Shown one piece after another: positions 1 to 8,403 of a stretch of DNA of 64,000 bases. Below the pieces are notes generated by a model. The model ran no database searches. It was not told the DNA's origin and was given only the letters and a program-made list of their open reading frames with translations. The stretch is from an uncultured Muribaculaceae bacterium. GTDB taxonomy: Bacteria; Bacteroidota; Bacteroidia; Bacteroidales; Muribaculaceae. The translations under genes and the position numbers were made by a program. The DNA is taken from contig CANCXM010000006.1 of NCBI GenBank assembly GCA_947381945.1, positions 1 through 64,000 on the forward strand, in the 5' to 3' direction. The first letter of the stretch is position 1. Each line of letters starts with the position of its first letter.

Positions 1-43
1 TAATCTCGGTATAGTCTTTTTCGGTAAATAATTCTATAATCAT
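1..43 (-). CDS. Start of an unidentified gene running off the left edge
   Basis: Read on the minus strand, an ATG at 43-41 opens a frame of 14 codons (MIIELFTEKDYTEI) to the window edge without a stop. It is preceded at 55-48 by TAACTTTG, a good Bacteroidetes -7 element, only a few bases from the ATG. Too little protein is visible to name a family. It would be divergent from tamB. Confidence 0.45.
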   Translation of the reverse strand, partial: MIIELFTEKDYTEI

Positions 44-47
44 CCTG

Positions 48-55
48 CAAAGTTA
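48..55 (-). promoter_or_regulatory. -7 promoter element of the left-edge gene
   Basis: TAACTTTG on the minus strand matches the Bacteroidetes TAnnTTTG -7 box. It lies 4 bases before the ATG of the partial gene, so the transcript would be nearly leaderless. Confidence 0.45.
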
Positions 56-193
56 CGTGTTATTAATTCCATCCGCTATAAAGAATGGATAAAAATCAAG
101 AGGAAGTGACAGATTCCGTCACTCAATTTCAGCGTCATCGCCGACTTATCGGTGAATATTAAACTTTTTAAAGGAAAATTAAAACAATTATCG

Positions 194-201
194 TACATTT
201 G
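194..201 (+). promoter_or_regulatory. Probable -7 element for tamB
   Basis: TACATTTG fits TAnnTTTG and lies about 100 bases upstream of tamB. No good TTTG -33 element is visible at the usual distance. The rest of 56-302 holds only short weak inverted repeats and no coding frame. Confidence 0.4.
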
Positions 202-302
202 TGGTTACTAACATAAAGCCGGGAAGTTCTTGAGGCTCCGTTTCAGACTATTCAGGCACGCAATTCATCACTATAAGTATAACCTTCTAAATTTAATAAG
301 CA

Positions 303-3300
303 TTGAGCCGTAATATTGGTAAAAAACTCCTCAGAGCTTTTCTTTGGACTCTTTTCGGGCTCGTATTGTTGATTATTGCAATACCGGTGCTTCTTTATGT
401 CCCGTTCGTTCAAGATTTTGCCGTCAAGATTGCAACCGAGCAGGTGAGCAAATCCACAGGCATGAAAATTGAGATTGGTAAGCTGCGTCTTGGATTTCCG
501 CTTAAACTCAAAGTCGACAATGCAATTGTCGTGCAGGCAAACGGAGATACGATGCTCACATCCTCACGGCTTGCTGTTGATGTCAAACTCAAACCCCTTT
601 TCAAAGGTAATATCGAAATCTCAGGGGCAGAGCTTGACAGCGCGTTCTATCAACTCGGAAATAACGATTCAATCCTGTGGCTCAGGGCCAATATTGCCCG
701 TGCAGATATAAACGGAAGCGATATTCAGCTCAAAGAAGGAAATATCGACCTTTCGACCGTTGATATTGACGGAGTGAAGGTAAGACTGAGAATGCTCAAC
801 GACACCACGGCTACTCCTACTGACACTGCGCAGGGCACTCCCTGGAATGTCAAGGCCCAGCGCATAACTGTAAGCAACCTCGCATACGAAATGGAGATGC
901 TTCCGATTATTGACAGTCTCGGATGCAAGGTGGACCGAATGGAATTGAGAAATGGTGAATTTGATATGGCCACGAAACGGATTTTCGGACAGAGCCTGCA
1001 TGTCGACAGTGTTTCGGCTGCTTACATATATCCTCTTATCGCGAATGGTGAGACATCCACTCCGGCCGATACTACAGTCACACCGGAATCTGAAATGTGG
1101 ACTATCACTGCCGACACATTGCGCCTCACAGCACGCGACGGTCTGTATGCACAGCGCGGGGTGAAACCTATCGCCGGTTTTGACCCATCATACATAGCTG
1201 TCTCGGATGTCAATATCGAGGTGGATTCGTTTTACAACAAAGGAACATCCATCCGCGTTCCCCTTAAGGAACTGTCCGGATATGAGCGCAGCGGATTGCA
1301 GCTTCATGCCGACGGTCTGTTTGAAATGGACAGCAAAAAAATGTCGGCGACAGACTTCTCAATCGAGACTCTGCGCTCCTCATTATTAGTGAATGCATCC
1401 ATGGGTATGGGTGACATCCTGACAGACCCTACACTTCCACTCATGCTCAAAGCGTCCGGCCGAATAGACCCGACGGAAATAGCAATGGCTTTCCCCGACA
1501 TGAAGGCCATGTTGAAACCGCTCACTCCGATTTCATTGTCGGCAGACATTGAAGGTACGCCACGAATGCTGAACGTCTACACGCTTGATGCACGTATGCC
1601 CGGCCTTGTCACTGTCGCGCTCGAAGGAGAGGTCGACAATCCGTTTGACCCTGAAAAAATCGGTGGTCAGCTCAGCATTGACGGTAATCTCGCCACTATT
1701 ACCGACAAGCAATTTGCTTTCCTTCCGATTAAATCCGTACCCGCGCTGTCTGTGAACGGATCCGTGGACTATTATCCCGGCAAAGTAGCCGGTGATATTG
1801 AACTGACCACCCGTAATGGTCGTCTGGCAGGTGCGGGCAGATGGATCGCACGGGCAGAGTCATACAGTGCTACCCTCAACCTCCATGACTTCCCCGTTGA
1901 TGCATTTGTCCCTGAATATGGGGTAGGGCGTGTTACAGCGTCAGTGACCGTTGACGGAAAGGGATACAATCCACTTAACAAAAATACATATATTGATGCG
2001 GATGTAAAACTTGGAAGCATTGTCTACAATAAGGAGACGTATAGTGACATTGTATTGAACACCACACTTCACGACGGCAACGCAAAGGGCACACTGGACA
2101 GCTATAACCATGATGCCGATGCTTCCGCCCGCTTCGATGCCCGGCTTGACGGCGACACTGTCCGCTGGAATCTCAACACCAATGTCAGAAATGTCAATCT
2201 GCAGGCTCTCGGTCTCTCTCCGACAGTCAACCGAGGTAGCCTTGACATGACAACTTCCGGATATTATAATGTGGCTTCATCCGCCATTGATGCCAAGGCT
2301 GATGTCAGCAATCTCACATGGAATCTGCCGGACATCGACATCGTGTCACCGCAACCCGTCAATCTTACACTCGCTTCGTCCGATTCTGTTCTTGACGGTT
2401 CGCTCGTCAACGGAGACATGAATCTCAAACTTAATTCCCGCACATCGCTTTTCAATTTCATCGATGGCCTCACTGCCGGAATGGCAGAAGTCACATCGCA
2501 GATGGACAGTATGCGTGTCGATGTCGACAAGCTTCATCAAGCTTTCCCTCGTTTTGACATGATGCTTGAAATGGGGCAGAACAACGTTGCAGCAAAGTAT
2601 CTGAGCGAATCTGCCAAGATGGATTTCAACCGTCTGACCGCAGGTATGCACAACGACTCTCTTCTCTGGGTCAATATGCTCATCAACGGGTTCAACACCG
2701 GTTCAACCCGTCTGGACACAATATCCTTCAATGCTATACAACATGGACAATATCTTGTCTACAAGGCCGAAGTGGATAACCGACCGGGGACGTTCGATGA
2801 TTTTGCTCACGTTGTCCTCAATGGCTTTGCCGGAACAAACCGATTCTCCGCATACATGAAGCAGCAGAACATCAAGGGCGAAAACGGCTTCAACTTCGGC
2901 GTGACCGCAATGCTTGTTGACAGTGTTGTGACTGTCAAAATCGTACCGACCAAACCGACGATTGCCTACAAGCCATGGACGATAAACAAGGATAATTTCA
3001 TCAGCTATAATCTCACCACACGTCATCTCGATGCCTCGCTTGCCCTGCAGGGTGACAAGAGCTCCATCAAAATCTTCACCGAACATCCCGAAGGTGTGGA
3101 TTCACTTACTCACCATGATGGTGATGTGATGAAATATGATGACCTGATTGTGCAGATTACGCAGGTACATCTTCAGGACTGGCTTTCAATCAACCCGTTC
3201 GCCCCTCCAATCAAGGGCGATCTCAACGCCGACATGCGTATCAGTTATGATAACGGAGTGCTGACCGGAAAAGGCAATGTCGGACTTGCAGATCTCTTCT

Positions 3301-5030
3301 ATGGACGTGAACGAGTCGGTGATTTCGATCTTGCTGTAGACGTGGCAAATCAGGCCGGAGGTAAACTGATGGCTGATGTGAGCCTTATGGTTGACTCCGT
3401 GAAGACAATCACTGCACACGGAGTGTTGAACGACAGCACATCCGGCAATCCTTTCCTCCTTGACTTCCGAATGATAAAATTCCCTCTCCATGTGGTCAAT
3501 CCCTTCATTCCTCAAGGTATGGCGACTCTTTCAGGTATGCTCAACGGTGAGATGGAGATAACCGGCAATATGGCACATCCGGTGTTCAACGGATTTATTG
3601 ATTTCGACACCACTGCCGTCAAGGTCAAGATGCTCGGTACATCTTTTGAGTTTTCTGACGAAAAAATCCCGGTTGACAGCGGAATCATATCCTTCAATGA
3701 TTTTGCAATCAAGGGATGTAACGACAATCCTCTCCATGTCAACGGAACCGTCAATGCACGGAATCTTGCGAATCTCGCGCTTGATCTTGGGCTGACAGCC
3801 AAGAATATTCAAATCGTGAACAGCTCACGTCCGAAGGGTGCGGATGTCTACGGAAAGGCCTTCCTTGACATTGACGCGAAAGCCCGTGGCGATATGTCGC
3901 GGTTGAATATCGATGCTGACCTCAGTATTCTCGCAGGAACAAATGTCACATACGTTCTTTCGGAAGTGGCACAGACTCTTACGTCTCAATCCAGTGAGGA
4001 TATGGTTCATTTCGTTCAGTTCAACGATACGACATCCATTCAGAAGGCAGACTCCATAACCACAACTTCCATGGCTCTGGACCTTGATGCACGATTACAT
4101 ATCAATGAAGGCTCGACTATCAACGTCGACCTTTCCACCAACGGTTCCAACAAAGTCCATCTGCTTCCGCAAGGTGATGTGGCGTTCACAATGTCGGAAC
4201 TCAACGGAGAGCGCCTGACCGGCCGCATTAACATCAACAGCGGTTACGTCCGTTACACGCCTCCCTTCATGAGTGAAAAGAATTTTGCATTCCAGGAAGG
4301 ATCATACGTTGCATTCAACGGCGACATGATGAACCCGATTCTAAATATTCAGGCTATTGATGTCATAAAAGCCAATGTCACACAGGAAGGACAGAACTCA
4401 CGTCTTGTCAACTTCGATGTGAAACTATCCATCACCAATACGCTTGAAAATATGAACGTGGCTTTTGACCTGTCGACGGATGATGACATAACTGTCCAGA
4501 ATGAGCTTGCATCCATGTCGGCTGAGCAGCGAGCCAACCAGGCAATGAATATGTTGCTATATAATGTATACACCGGAGCCGGAACAAAAGGAAATGCGAA
4601 CCTTTCGGGTAATCAACTCTATTCGTTCCTGACCTCACAGCTCAATTCATGGGCCGCCAACAATATCCGCGGGGTCGACATCTCATTTGGCATTGACCAA
4701 TATGACAAGACCTACGCAGGTTCGACTTCGACAACGACATCCTACAGCTATCGTGTCAGCAAGAGCTTCTTCAATGACCGGTTCAAGATTGTTGTAGGAG
4801 GCAACTATTCTACAGATGCCGATGCTGACGAGAATTTCTCGCAGAACCTGATAAACGATATTTCATTCGAGTATATGCTCAATCAATCCGGTTCCATGTA
4901 CATCAAGATATTCCGCCATACGGGTTATGAAAGTATTCTTGAGGGTGAAATCACCCAGACAGGTGTCGGTTTCGTACTGAAGAAGAAGCTTAACACTCTT
5001 TGGGAACTTTTCGGCATCCGCCGTGACTGA
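303..5030 (+). CDS. tamB: Translocation/assembly module protein TamB (DUF490)
   Basis: A 1575-residue AsmA-like/TamB protein, thought to form a hydrophobic groove across the periplasm for lipid transport or barrel-protein assembly. One N-terminal membrane segment (about residues 11-32) is followed by a long beta-rich region of repeated short Asp/Gly/Asn-rich strands. The C-terminal TamB (DUF490) domain spans about residues 1090-1540 and ends in a family-typical tail. The start is TTG at 303: an in-frame stop (297-299) lies just upstream and the next Met, at residue 54, would remove the membrane anchor. It is followed after 47 bases by a TamA-type barrel lipoprotein, the expected partner, so the two are probably one operon. 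Family assignment is firm; the exact cargo is unknown. Confidence 0.93.
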   Translation: MSRNIGKKLLRAFLWTLFGLVLLIIAIPVLLYVPFVQDFAVKIATEQVSKSTGMKIEIGKLRLGFPLKLKVDNAIVVQANGDTMLTSSRLAVDVKLKPLFKGNIEISGAELDSAFYQLGNNDSILWLRANIARADINGSDIQLKEGNIDLSTVDIDGVKVRLRMLNDTTATPTDTAQGTPWNVKAQRITVSNLAYEMEMLPIIDSLGCKVDRMELRNGEFDMATKRIFGQSLHVDSVSAAYIYPLIANGETSTPADTTVTPESEMWTITADTLRLTARDGLYAQRGVKPIAGFDPSYIAVSDVNIEVDSFYNKGTSIRVPLKELSGYERSGLQLHADGLFEMDSKKMSATDFSIETLRSSLLVNASMGMGDILTDPTLPLMLKASGRIDPTEIAMAFPDMKAMLKPLTPISLSADIEGTPRMLNVYTLDARMPGLVTVALEGEVDNPFDPEKIGGQLSIDGNLATITDKQFAFLPIKSVPALSVNGSVDYYPGKVAGDIELTTRNGRLAGAGRWIARAESYSATLNLHDFPVDAFVPEYGVGRVTASVTVDGKGYNPLNKNTYIDADVKLGSIVYNKETYSDIVLNTTLHDGNAKGTLDSYNHDADASARFDARLDGDTVRWNLNTNVRNVNLQALGLSPTVNRGSLDMTTSGYYNVASSAIDAKADVSNLTWNLPDIDIVSPQPVNLTLASSDSVLDGSLVNGDMNLKLNSRTSLFNFIDGLTAGMAEVTSQMDSMRVDVDKLHQAFPRFDMMLEMGQNNVAAKYLSESAKMDFNRLTAGMHNDSLLWVNMLINGFNTGSTRLDTISFNAIQHGQYLVYKAEVDNRPGTFDDFAHVVLNGFAGTNRFSAYMKQQNIKGENGFNFGVTAMLVDSVVTVKIVPTKPTIAYKPWTINKDNFISYNLTTRHLDASLALQGDKSSIKIFTEHPEGVDSLTHHDGDVMKYDDLIVQITQVHLQDWLSINPFAPPIKGDLNADMRISYDNGVLTGKGNVGLADLFYGRERVGDFDLAVDVANQAGGKLMADVSLMVDSVKTITAHGVLNDSTSGNPFLLDFRMIKFPLHVVNPFIPQGMATLSGMLNGEMEITGNMAHPVFNGFIDFDTTAVKVKMLGTSFEFSDEKIPVDSGIISFNDFAIKGCNDNPLHVNGTVNARNLANLALDLGLTAKNIQIVNSSRPKGADVYGKAFLDIDAKARGDMSRLNIDADLSILAGTNVTYVLSEVAQTLTSQSSEDMVHFVQFNDTTSIQKADSITTTSMALDLDARLHINEGSTINVDLSTNGSNKVHLLPQGDVAFTMSELNGERLTGRININSGYVRYTPPFMSEKNFAFQEGSYVAFNGDMMNPILNIQAIDVIKANVTQEGQNSRLVNFDVKLSITNTLENMNVAFDLSTDDDITVQNELASMSAEQRANQAMNMLLYNVYTGAGTKGNANLSGNQLYSFLTSQLNSWAANNIRGVDISFGIDQYDKTYAGSTSTTTSYSYRVSKSFFNDRFKIVVGGNYSTDADADENFSQNLINDISFEYMLNQSGSMYIKIFRHTGYESILEGEITQTGVGFVLKKKLNTLWELFGIRRD

Positions 5031-5077
5031 ATTTAATAAAACATGGACAACAACTCTATAGTCTATACAAAAAAGAT

Positions 5078-7360
5078 ATGAGGAAACTGTTTGTATATAT
5101 TGTCGCAACCATTCTCCTTGCAGGATGCTCTACCACCAAACGTCTTGGTAAGGATGACATACTCTATACCGGCTTGAAAGGTGTGGATGTCACTACTCCC
5201 GATAATGAAAAATTTCCGGAGGGAGTGAAATCCACCCTGACCGAAGCCGTTTCGGTCAAACCAAACAATCCATTGCTCGGTTCGGCATCCATCCGCACCC
5301 CCTTCCCAATCGGTCTGTGGGTCTATAATAACTGGCCGAATCCTCCCAAGGGATTCAAACATTGGGTCTATGAAAAGTTGGCCTCGACTCCGGTACTTGT
5401 CAGCGATGTCAGACCGGAGGTGAGAACCCACATGCTCGACCAGTTGCTTGACAACAACGGATATTTCTCCGGCACATCGACATACGAGCTTGTCCAGAAG
5501 AAGAACAAGAAGAAAGCCTCCATATTATATAAGGTGGAGGCCGGAAGACCTTACATGCTCGATTCGATAATACTATTGCCGGATTCCATTCCGCTCTATC
5601 ATCTCATAGACTCCGTGGCCCGCAGGTCAAAATATTTCCAAGCCGGTTCACGATATTCAACCGACTCTTTAGCCGCATTGCGCGTCGAGATAGCAAATTC
5701 AGTCCGCAATAGAGGATACTATTATTTCCGTCCGGAATACATCCAGTATCTCGCCGACAGCACGATCACTCCCGGCAGCATAGCAATGAAACTGGATATT
5801 GCAGATAATGTCCCCGAAATGGCACTTGCAAAATATCGTACCGGCAATATCACTACCTATATATATAGGAATACCGGAGGTGGAACTGCCGACACCACGG
5901 AGACTAAACGTGGAACGATTATACGATATATGCCATCACGTCTACGCGATGGGTTGATTCAATCTTGCATCGCATTCCGCGAGGGCAGGACATTCTCGGT
6001 GCGTCAGATGAATAATACGCAGACACGTTTGGCTCGTCTTGGAATTTTCAATGGAATTGACATAAATGTAGCCCGGGATACTACGCGGCTTGACGAACAT
6101 CTTCTTGATGTCACAATTCAATGTACGTTTGACCGTCCGCTCGAAGCATCCATCGAAGCCAACGTTTCATCAAAATCCAACTCTTACCTCGGCCCGGGTC
6201 TGTCTCTCGGATTGACAAACCGCAATCTGTTTGGCGGTGGAGAGCTTCTGACTTTAGCGTTGACAGGTTCATACGAATGGCAGACCGGCTCAGGAAAAAA
6301 GAGTTCGGTATTCAATTCCTACGAGGTGGGTTTGAACGCGACTCTCGCTTTTCCCCGTCTTCTTGCCCCTAAGTTCATCCCGCGTACACGCCGCGACGTC
6401 AACTGGACAAGACTTTCGCTTGGCGTAGATCTTCTAAACCGTCCCCATTATTTCAAACTGAGTCAGTTCAATGCCGGTATCGCTTACGATTGGCGGTCGT
6501 CAAAGTACATCTCGAATACATTCACTCTTTTCAAGATGACTTACAATAAACTGCAGCATACGACCCCTGTTTTCGATTCAATCATGAACGCGAATCCGGC
6601 AATCGCTCTCAGTTTCCAGAGCCAATACATTCCTCAGATGTCATACGGTTTTGTGTATGATCGTGCGATGAATAAGGACAATACCATTAATGTCCAGTTC
6701 ACACTTCAGGAAGCCGGCAATATATTCTGGTCCATTTATGAAATGTGTGGAAAGAAAGGGGAGAAGACCCTGTTCAAGACACCATTTTCTCAGTTTGTGA
6801 AAGGTTACGCCCAGATTATCTATGGTCGCAGGCTCTTCGGTGACCATTGGCTCGTCAACCGTATCGGCACAGGTGCAGCCTACGCATACGGCAATTCATC
6901 ACAGGTCCCGTACAGCGAACAGTTCTATTGTGGCGGAGCCAACTCGGTCAGAGCATTTACAGTCCGCTCGATTGGCCCGGGTTCATATCGTGCGCCGGCA
7001 GACCAGATCAACGGTTACTTCGATCAGACAGGTATATTCACGTTCATTGCCAACTCTGAATACCGCTTCCCGATTCTCGGGCCATTGCATGGCGCAGTGT
7101 TCCTCGATGCAGGCAACGTATGGACTCTGAAAAATGAGCCCGAACGTCCCGGCGGACAACTTCGGGCAAAGAGTTTCTTCAAGGATCTTGCGCTGGGCAC
7201 AGGCGTGGGCTTGCGATTCGACATATCAATGCTCATCATCCGCGGTGACCTTGGAATCGGTATCCATGCTCCTTACGACACCGGTAAACGCGGTTACTAT
7301 AATATGGAATCGTTCAAGAAATCGCTTGCGTTCCATCTCGCTATCGGCTATCCGTTCTAA
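5078..7360 (+). CDS. tamL: TamL-type lipoprotein of the Omp85/BamA-TamA family
   Basis: A 760-residue outer-membrane beta barrel of the Omp85 superfamily, partner of TamB. The N-terminus is a lipoprotein signal with lipobox LAGC at about residues 14-17, which marks the Bacteroidetes-specific TamL variant of TamA. POTRA-like sequence fills roughly residues 25-340 and the Bac_surface_Ag barrel about 350-760. The Omp85 loop-6 motif is present as GGANSVRAF, where many homologues have an RGF/RGY form. It ends in an aromatic residue (GYPF), as expected for an outer-membrane barrel. Same strand as tamB, 47 bases downstream. TamA/TamL is preferred over BamA because of the TamB neighbour and the lipobox. 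Confidence 0.9.
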   Translation: MRKLFVYIVATILLAGCSTTKRLGKDDILYTGLKGVDVTTPDNEKFPEGVKSTLTEAVSVKPNNPLLGSASIRTPFPIGLWVYNNWPNPPKGFKHWVYEKLASTPVLVSDVRPEVRTHMLDQLLDNNGYFSGTSTYELVQKKNKKKASILYKVEAGRPYMLDSIILLPDSIPLYHLIDSVARRSKYFQAGSRYSTDSLAALRVEIANSVRNRGYYYFRPEYIQYLADSTITPGSIAMKLDIADNVPEMALAKYRTGNITTYIYRNTGGGTADTTETKRGTIIRYMPSRLRDGLIQSCIAFREGRTFSVRQMNNTQTRLARLGIFNGIDINVARDTTRLDEHLLDVTIQCTFDRPLEASIEANVSSKSNSYLGPGLSLGLTNRNLFGGGELLTLALTGSYEWQTGSGKKSSVFNSYEVGLNATLAFPRLLAPKFIPRTRRDVNWTRLSLGVDLLNRPHYFKLSQFNAGIAYDWRSSKYISNTFTLFKMTYNKLQHTTPVFDSIMNANPAIALSFQSQYIPQMSYGFVYDRAMNKDNTINVQFTLQEAGNIFWSIYEMCGKKGEKTLFKTPFSQFVKGYAQIIYGRRLFGDHWLVNRIGTGAAYAYGNSSQVPYSEQFYCGGANSVRAFTVRSIGPGSYRAPADQINGYFDQTGIFTFIANSEYRFPILGPLHGAVFLDAGNVWTLKNEPERPGGQLRAKSFFKDLALGTGVGLRFDISMLIIRGDLGIGIHAPYDTGKRGYYNMESFKKSLAFHLAIGYPF

Positions 7361-7390
7361 AGATATACAATTGTCAGTATAAAAACTTTT

Positions 7391-7433
7391 AAGGGTTTGA
7401 ATTGTCTATATTATATGGACTGTTCAAACCCTT
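7391..7433 (+). terminator. Hairpin between tamL and the thioredoxin-fold gene
   Basis: An 11-bp perfect inverted repeat, AAGGGTTTGAA (7391-7401) and TTCAAACCCTT (7423-7433), encloses a 21-base loop. It ends 4 bases before the ATG at 7438 and has no T-tract after it. It could end the tamB-tamL transcript weakly or act as a structured leader over the next start codon. Confidence 0.45.
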
Positions 7434-7437
7434 CATT

Positions 7438-7935
7438 ATGAAAAAAGCTTTAAGTTACATAGCATTCTTCGTTGCACTGACCGTTTTAGTCGCAGCTTAT
7501 TCCGAAAGGGTGGTAAAAGCCGATGAAGGCTATACCGCACCTGAAATCGAAATGCTTGCCAACGATTCGGTCAATGTTTCGCTTGATAAACTCCGTGGAA
7601 AATATGTCCTGGTCAATTTCTGGGATTCATCCAATGCCGTCTCAAGAATTGCAGCAGGGGAATATGACCGTTTCCTTCACGCCAATCATGGCAATTCATT
7701 TTCGCTTCTGTCCGTCAACACCGACGACAATCCTGATATTTTCAAGGAAATAGTAAAAAAGGATAATCTTGATGCCTCAACTCAGTTCCATATCTCGGAC
7801 GCAAAGGCAAAGCATCTTTCCGCGAATTATCGGCTTGATAATGGATTCTCATCCTATCTGATTGACCCCCAAGGCAAAATCGTAGCAGTCAACCCATCTG
7901 TCAGCACCCTCGAAAAGTACCTCTCAAAGCATTGA
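7438..7935 (+). CDS. Exported thioredoxin-fold protein lacking the CxxC motif
   Basis: About 165 residues, with an N-terminal signal or anchor (MKKALSYIAFFVALTVL) followed by a TlpA/AhpC-TSA-like thioredoxin fold. The strand that normally reads FWASWCGPC is FWDSSNAVSR, so both redox cysteines are absent. The rest of the fold is recognisable: LRGKYVLVNFW near residues 48-58, a Leu/Ser-Val-Asn strand, and a late YLIDPQGKIV strand with the usual hairpin. An upstream TTG (7402) is possible, but the ATG at 7438 gives a better signal peptide and lies after the hairpin. A reductase role is unlikely; a binding or scaffold function is inference. Confidence 0.7.
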   Translation: MKKALSYIAFFVALTVLVAAYSERVVKADEGYTAPEIEMLANDSVNVSLDKLRGKYVLVNFWDSSNAVSRIAAGEYDRFLHANHGNSFSLLSVNTDDNPDIFKEIVKKDNLDASTQFHISDAKAKHLSANYRLDNGFSSYLIDPQGKIVAVNPSVSTLEKYLSKH

Positions 7936-7948
7936 GCCGCATATTCAG

Positions 7949-7980
7949 TTTGCTAAAATTAATAATTCTCACTAAATTTG
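7949..7980 (+). promoter_or_regulatory. Promoter for the small exported protein and topB
   Basis: TTTG (7949-7952), a 20-base spacer, then TAAATTTG (7973-7980): a near-ideal Bacteroidetes promoter. It ends 14 bases before the ATG at 7995 and makes the upstream TTG at 7932 unlikely as the start of the next gene. Confidence 0.7.
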
Positions 7981-7994
7981 CATCACCATTCATC

Positions 7995-8402
7995 ATGAAA
8001 AGAATCCTCACACTCGTTGCTTCGGCAATGATTATATGCACGCCTATTTCGGCAAAAAAGGTCAAAGGCTACAGCTGCACATCTGATAATGTGTTGACTT
8101 TTACCGTTGACAGTATTGATTATCGTTCAGACCTTACGCGAGTCTATGGACGCGTGAAAGGCCGTCCACATACATCCAACCGGATTGATGAAGTGCAATA
8201 TATTGGCGGAGGAACGGCTTTGAAGTCGAATGATATTGACGGAGTGGATTTCCGCCGTTACTTCCAATGGGAGGATAACGGAGAAATACCTTTGGAAATT
8301 GACTTCCCAGCTACCAAACCGGCTACAGGAGTGCAGCTTCTTTTCACGACACCACGAGGTCAGTCGACCACAACCGCAAAAAAGATAGCAACCAAGCACT
8401 AA
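7995..8402 (+). CDS. Small exported protein of unknown function
   Basis: 135 residues with a clear signal peptide (MKRILTLVASAMIICTPISA, cleavage likely after ISA) and a small beta-rich mature domain. The mature part includes VDSIDYRSDLTRVYGRVKG and ends in a polar Thr/Lys tail. I do not recognise a named family; the layout suggests a small beta-sandwich periplasmic protein. The start is ATG 7995, just after a strong promoter. A frame open from 7932 is rejected as the start because it overlaps the upstream stop and lies before that promoter. topB starts 1 base after its stop codon, so the two are cotranscribed. Confidence 0.65.
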   Translation: MKRILTLVASAMIICTPISAKKVKGYSCTSDNVLTFTVDSIDYRSDLTRVYGRVKGRPHTSNRIDEVQYIGGGTALKSNDIDGVDFRRYFQWEDNGEIPLEIDFPATKPATGVQLLFTTPRGQSTTTAKKIATKH

Positions 8403-8403
8403 A

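Noticed and set aside
7932..7994. N-terminal extension of the small exported protein from a TTG
   Set aside because: It overlaps the upstream stop codon and lies before a consensus promoter; the ATG at 7995 gives a proper signal peptide.
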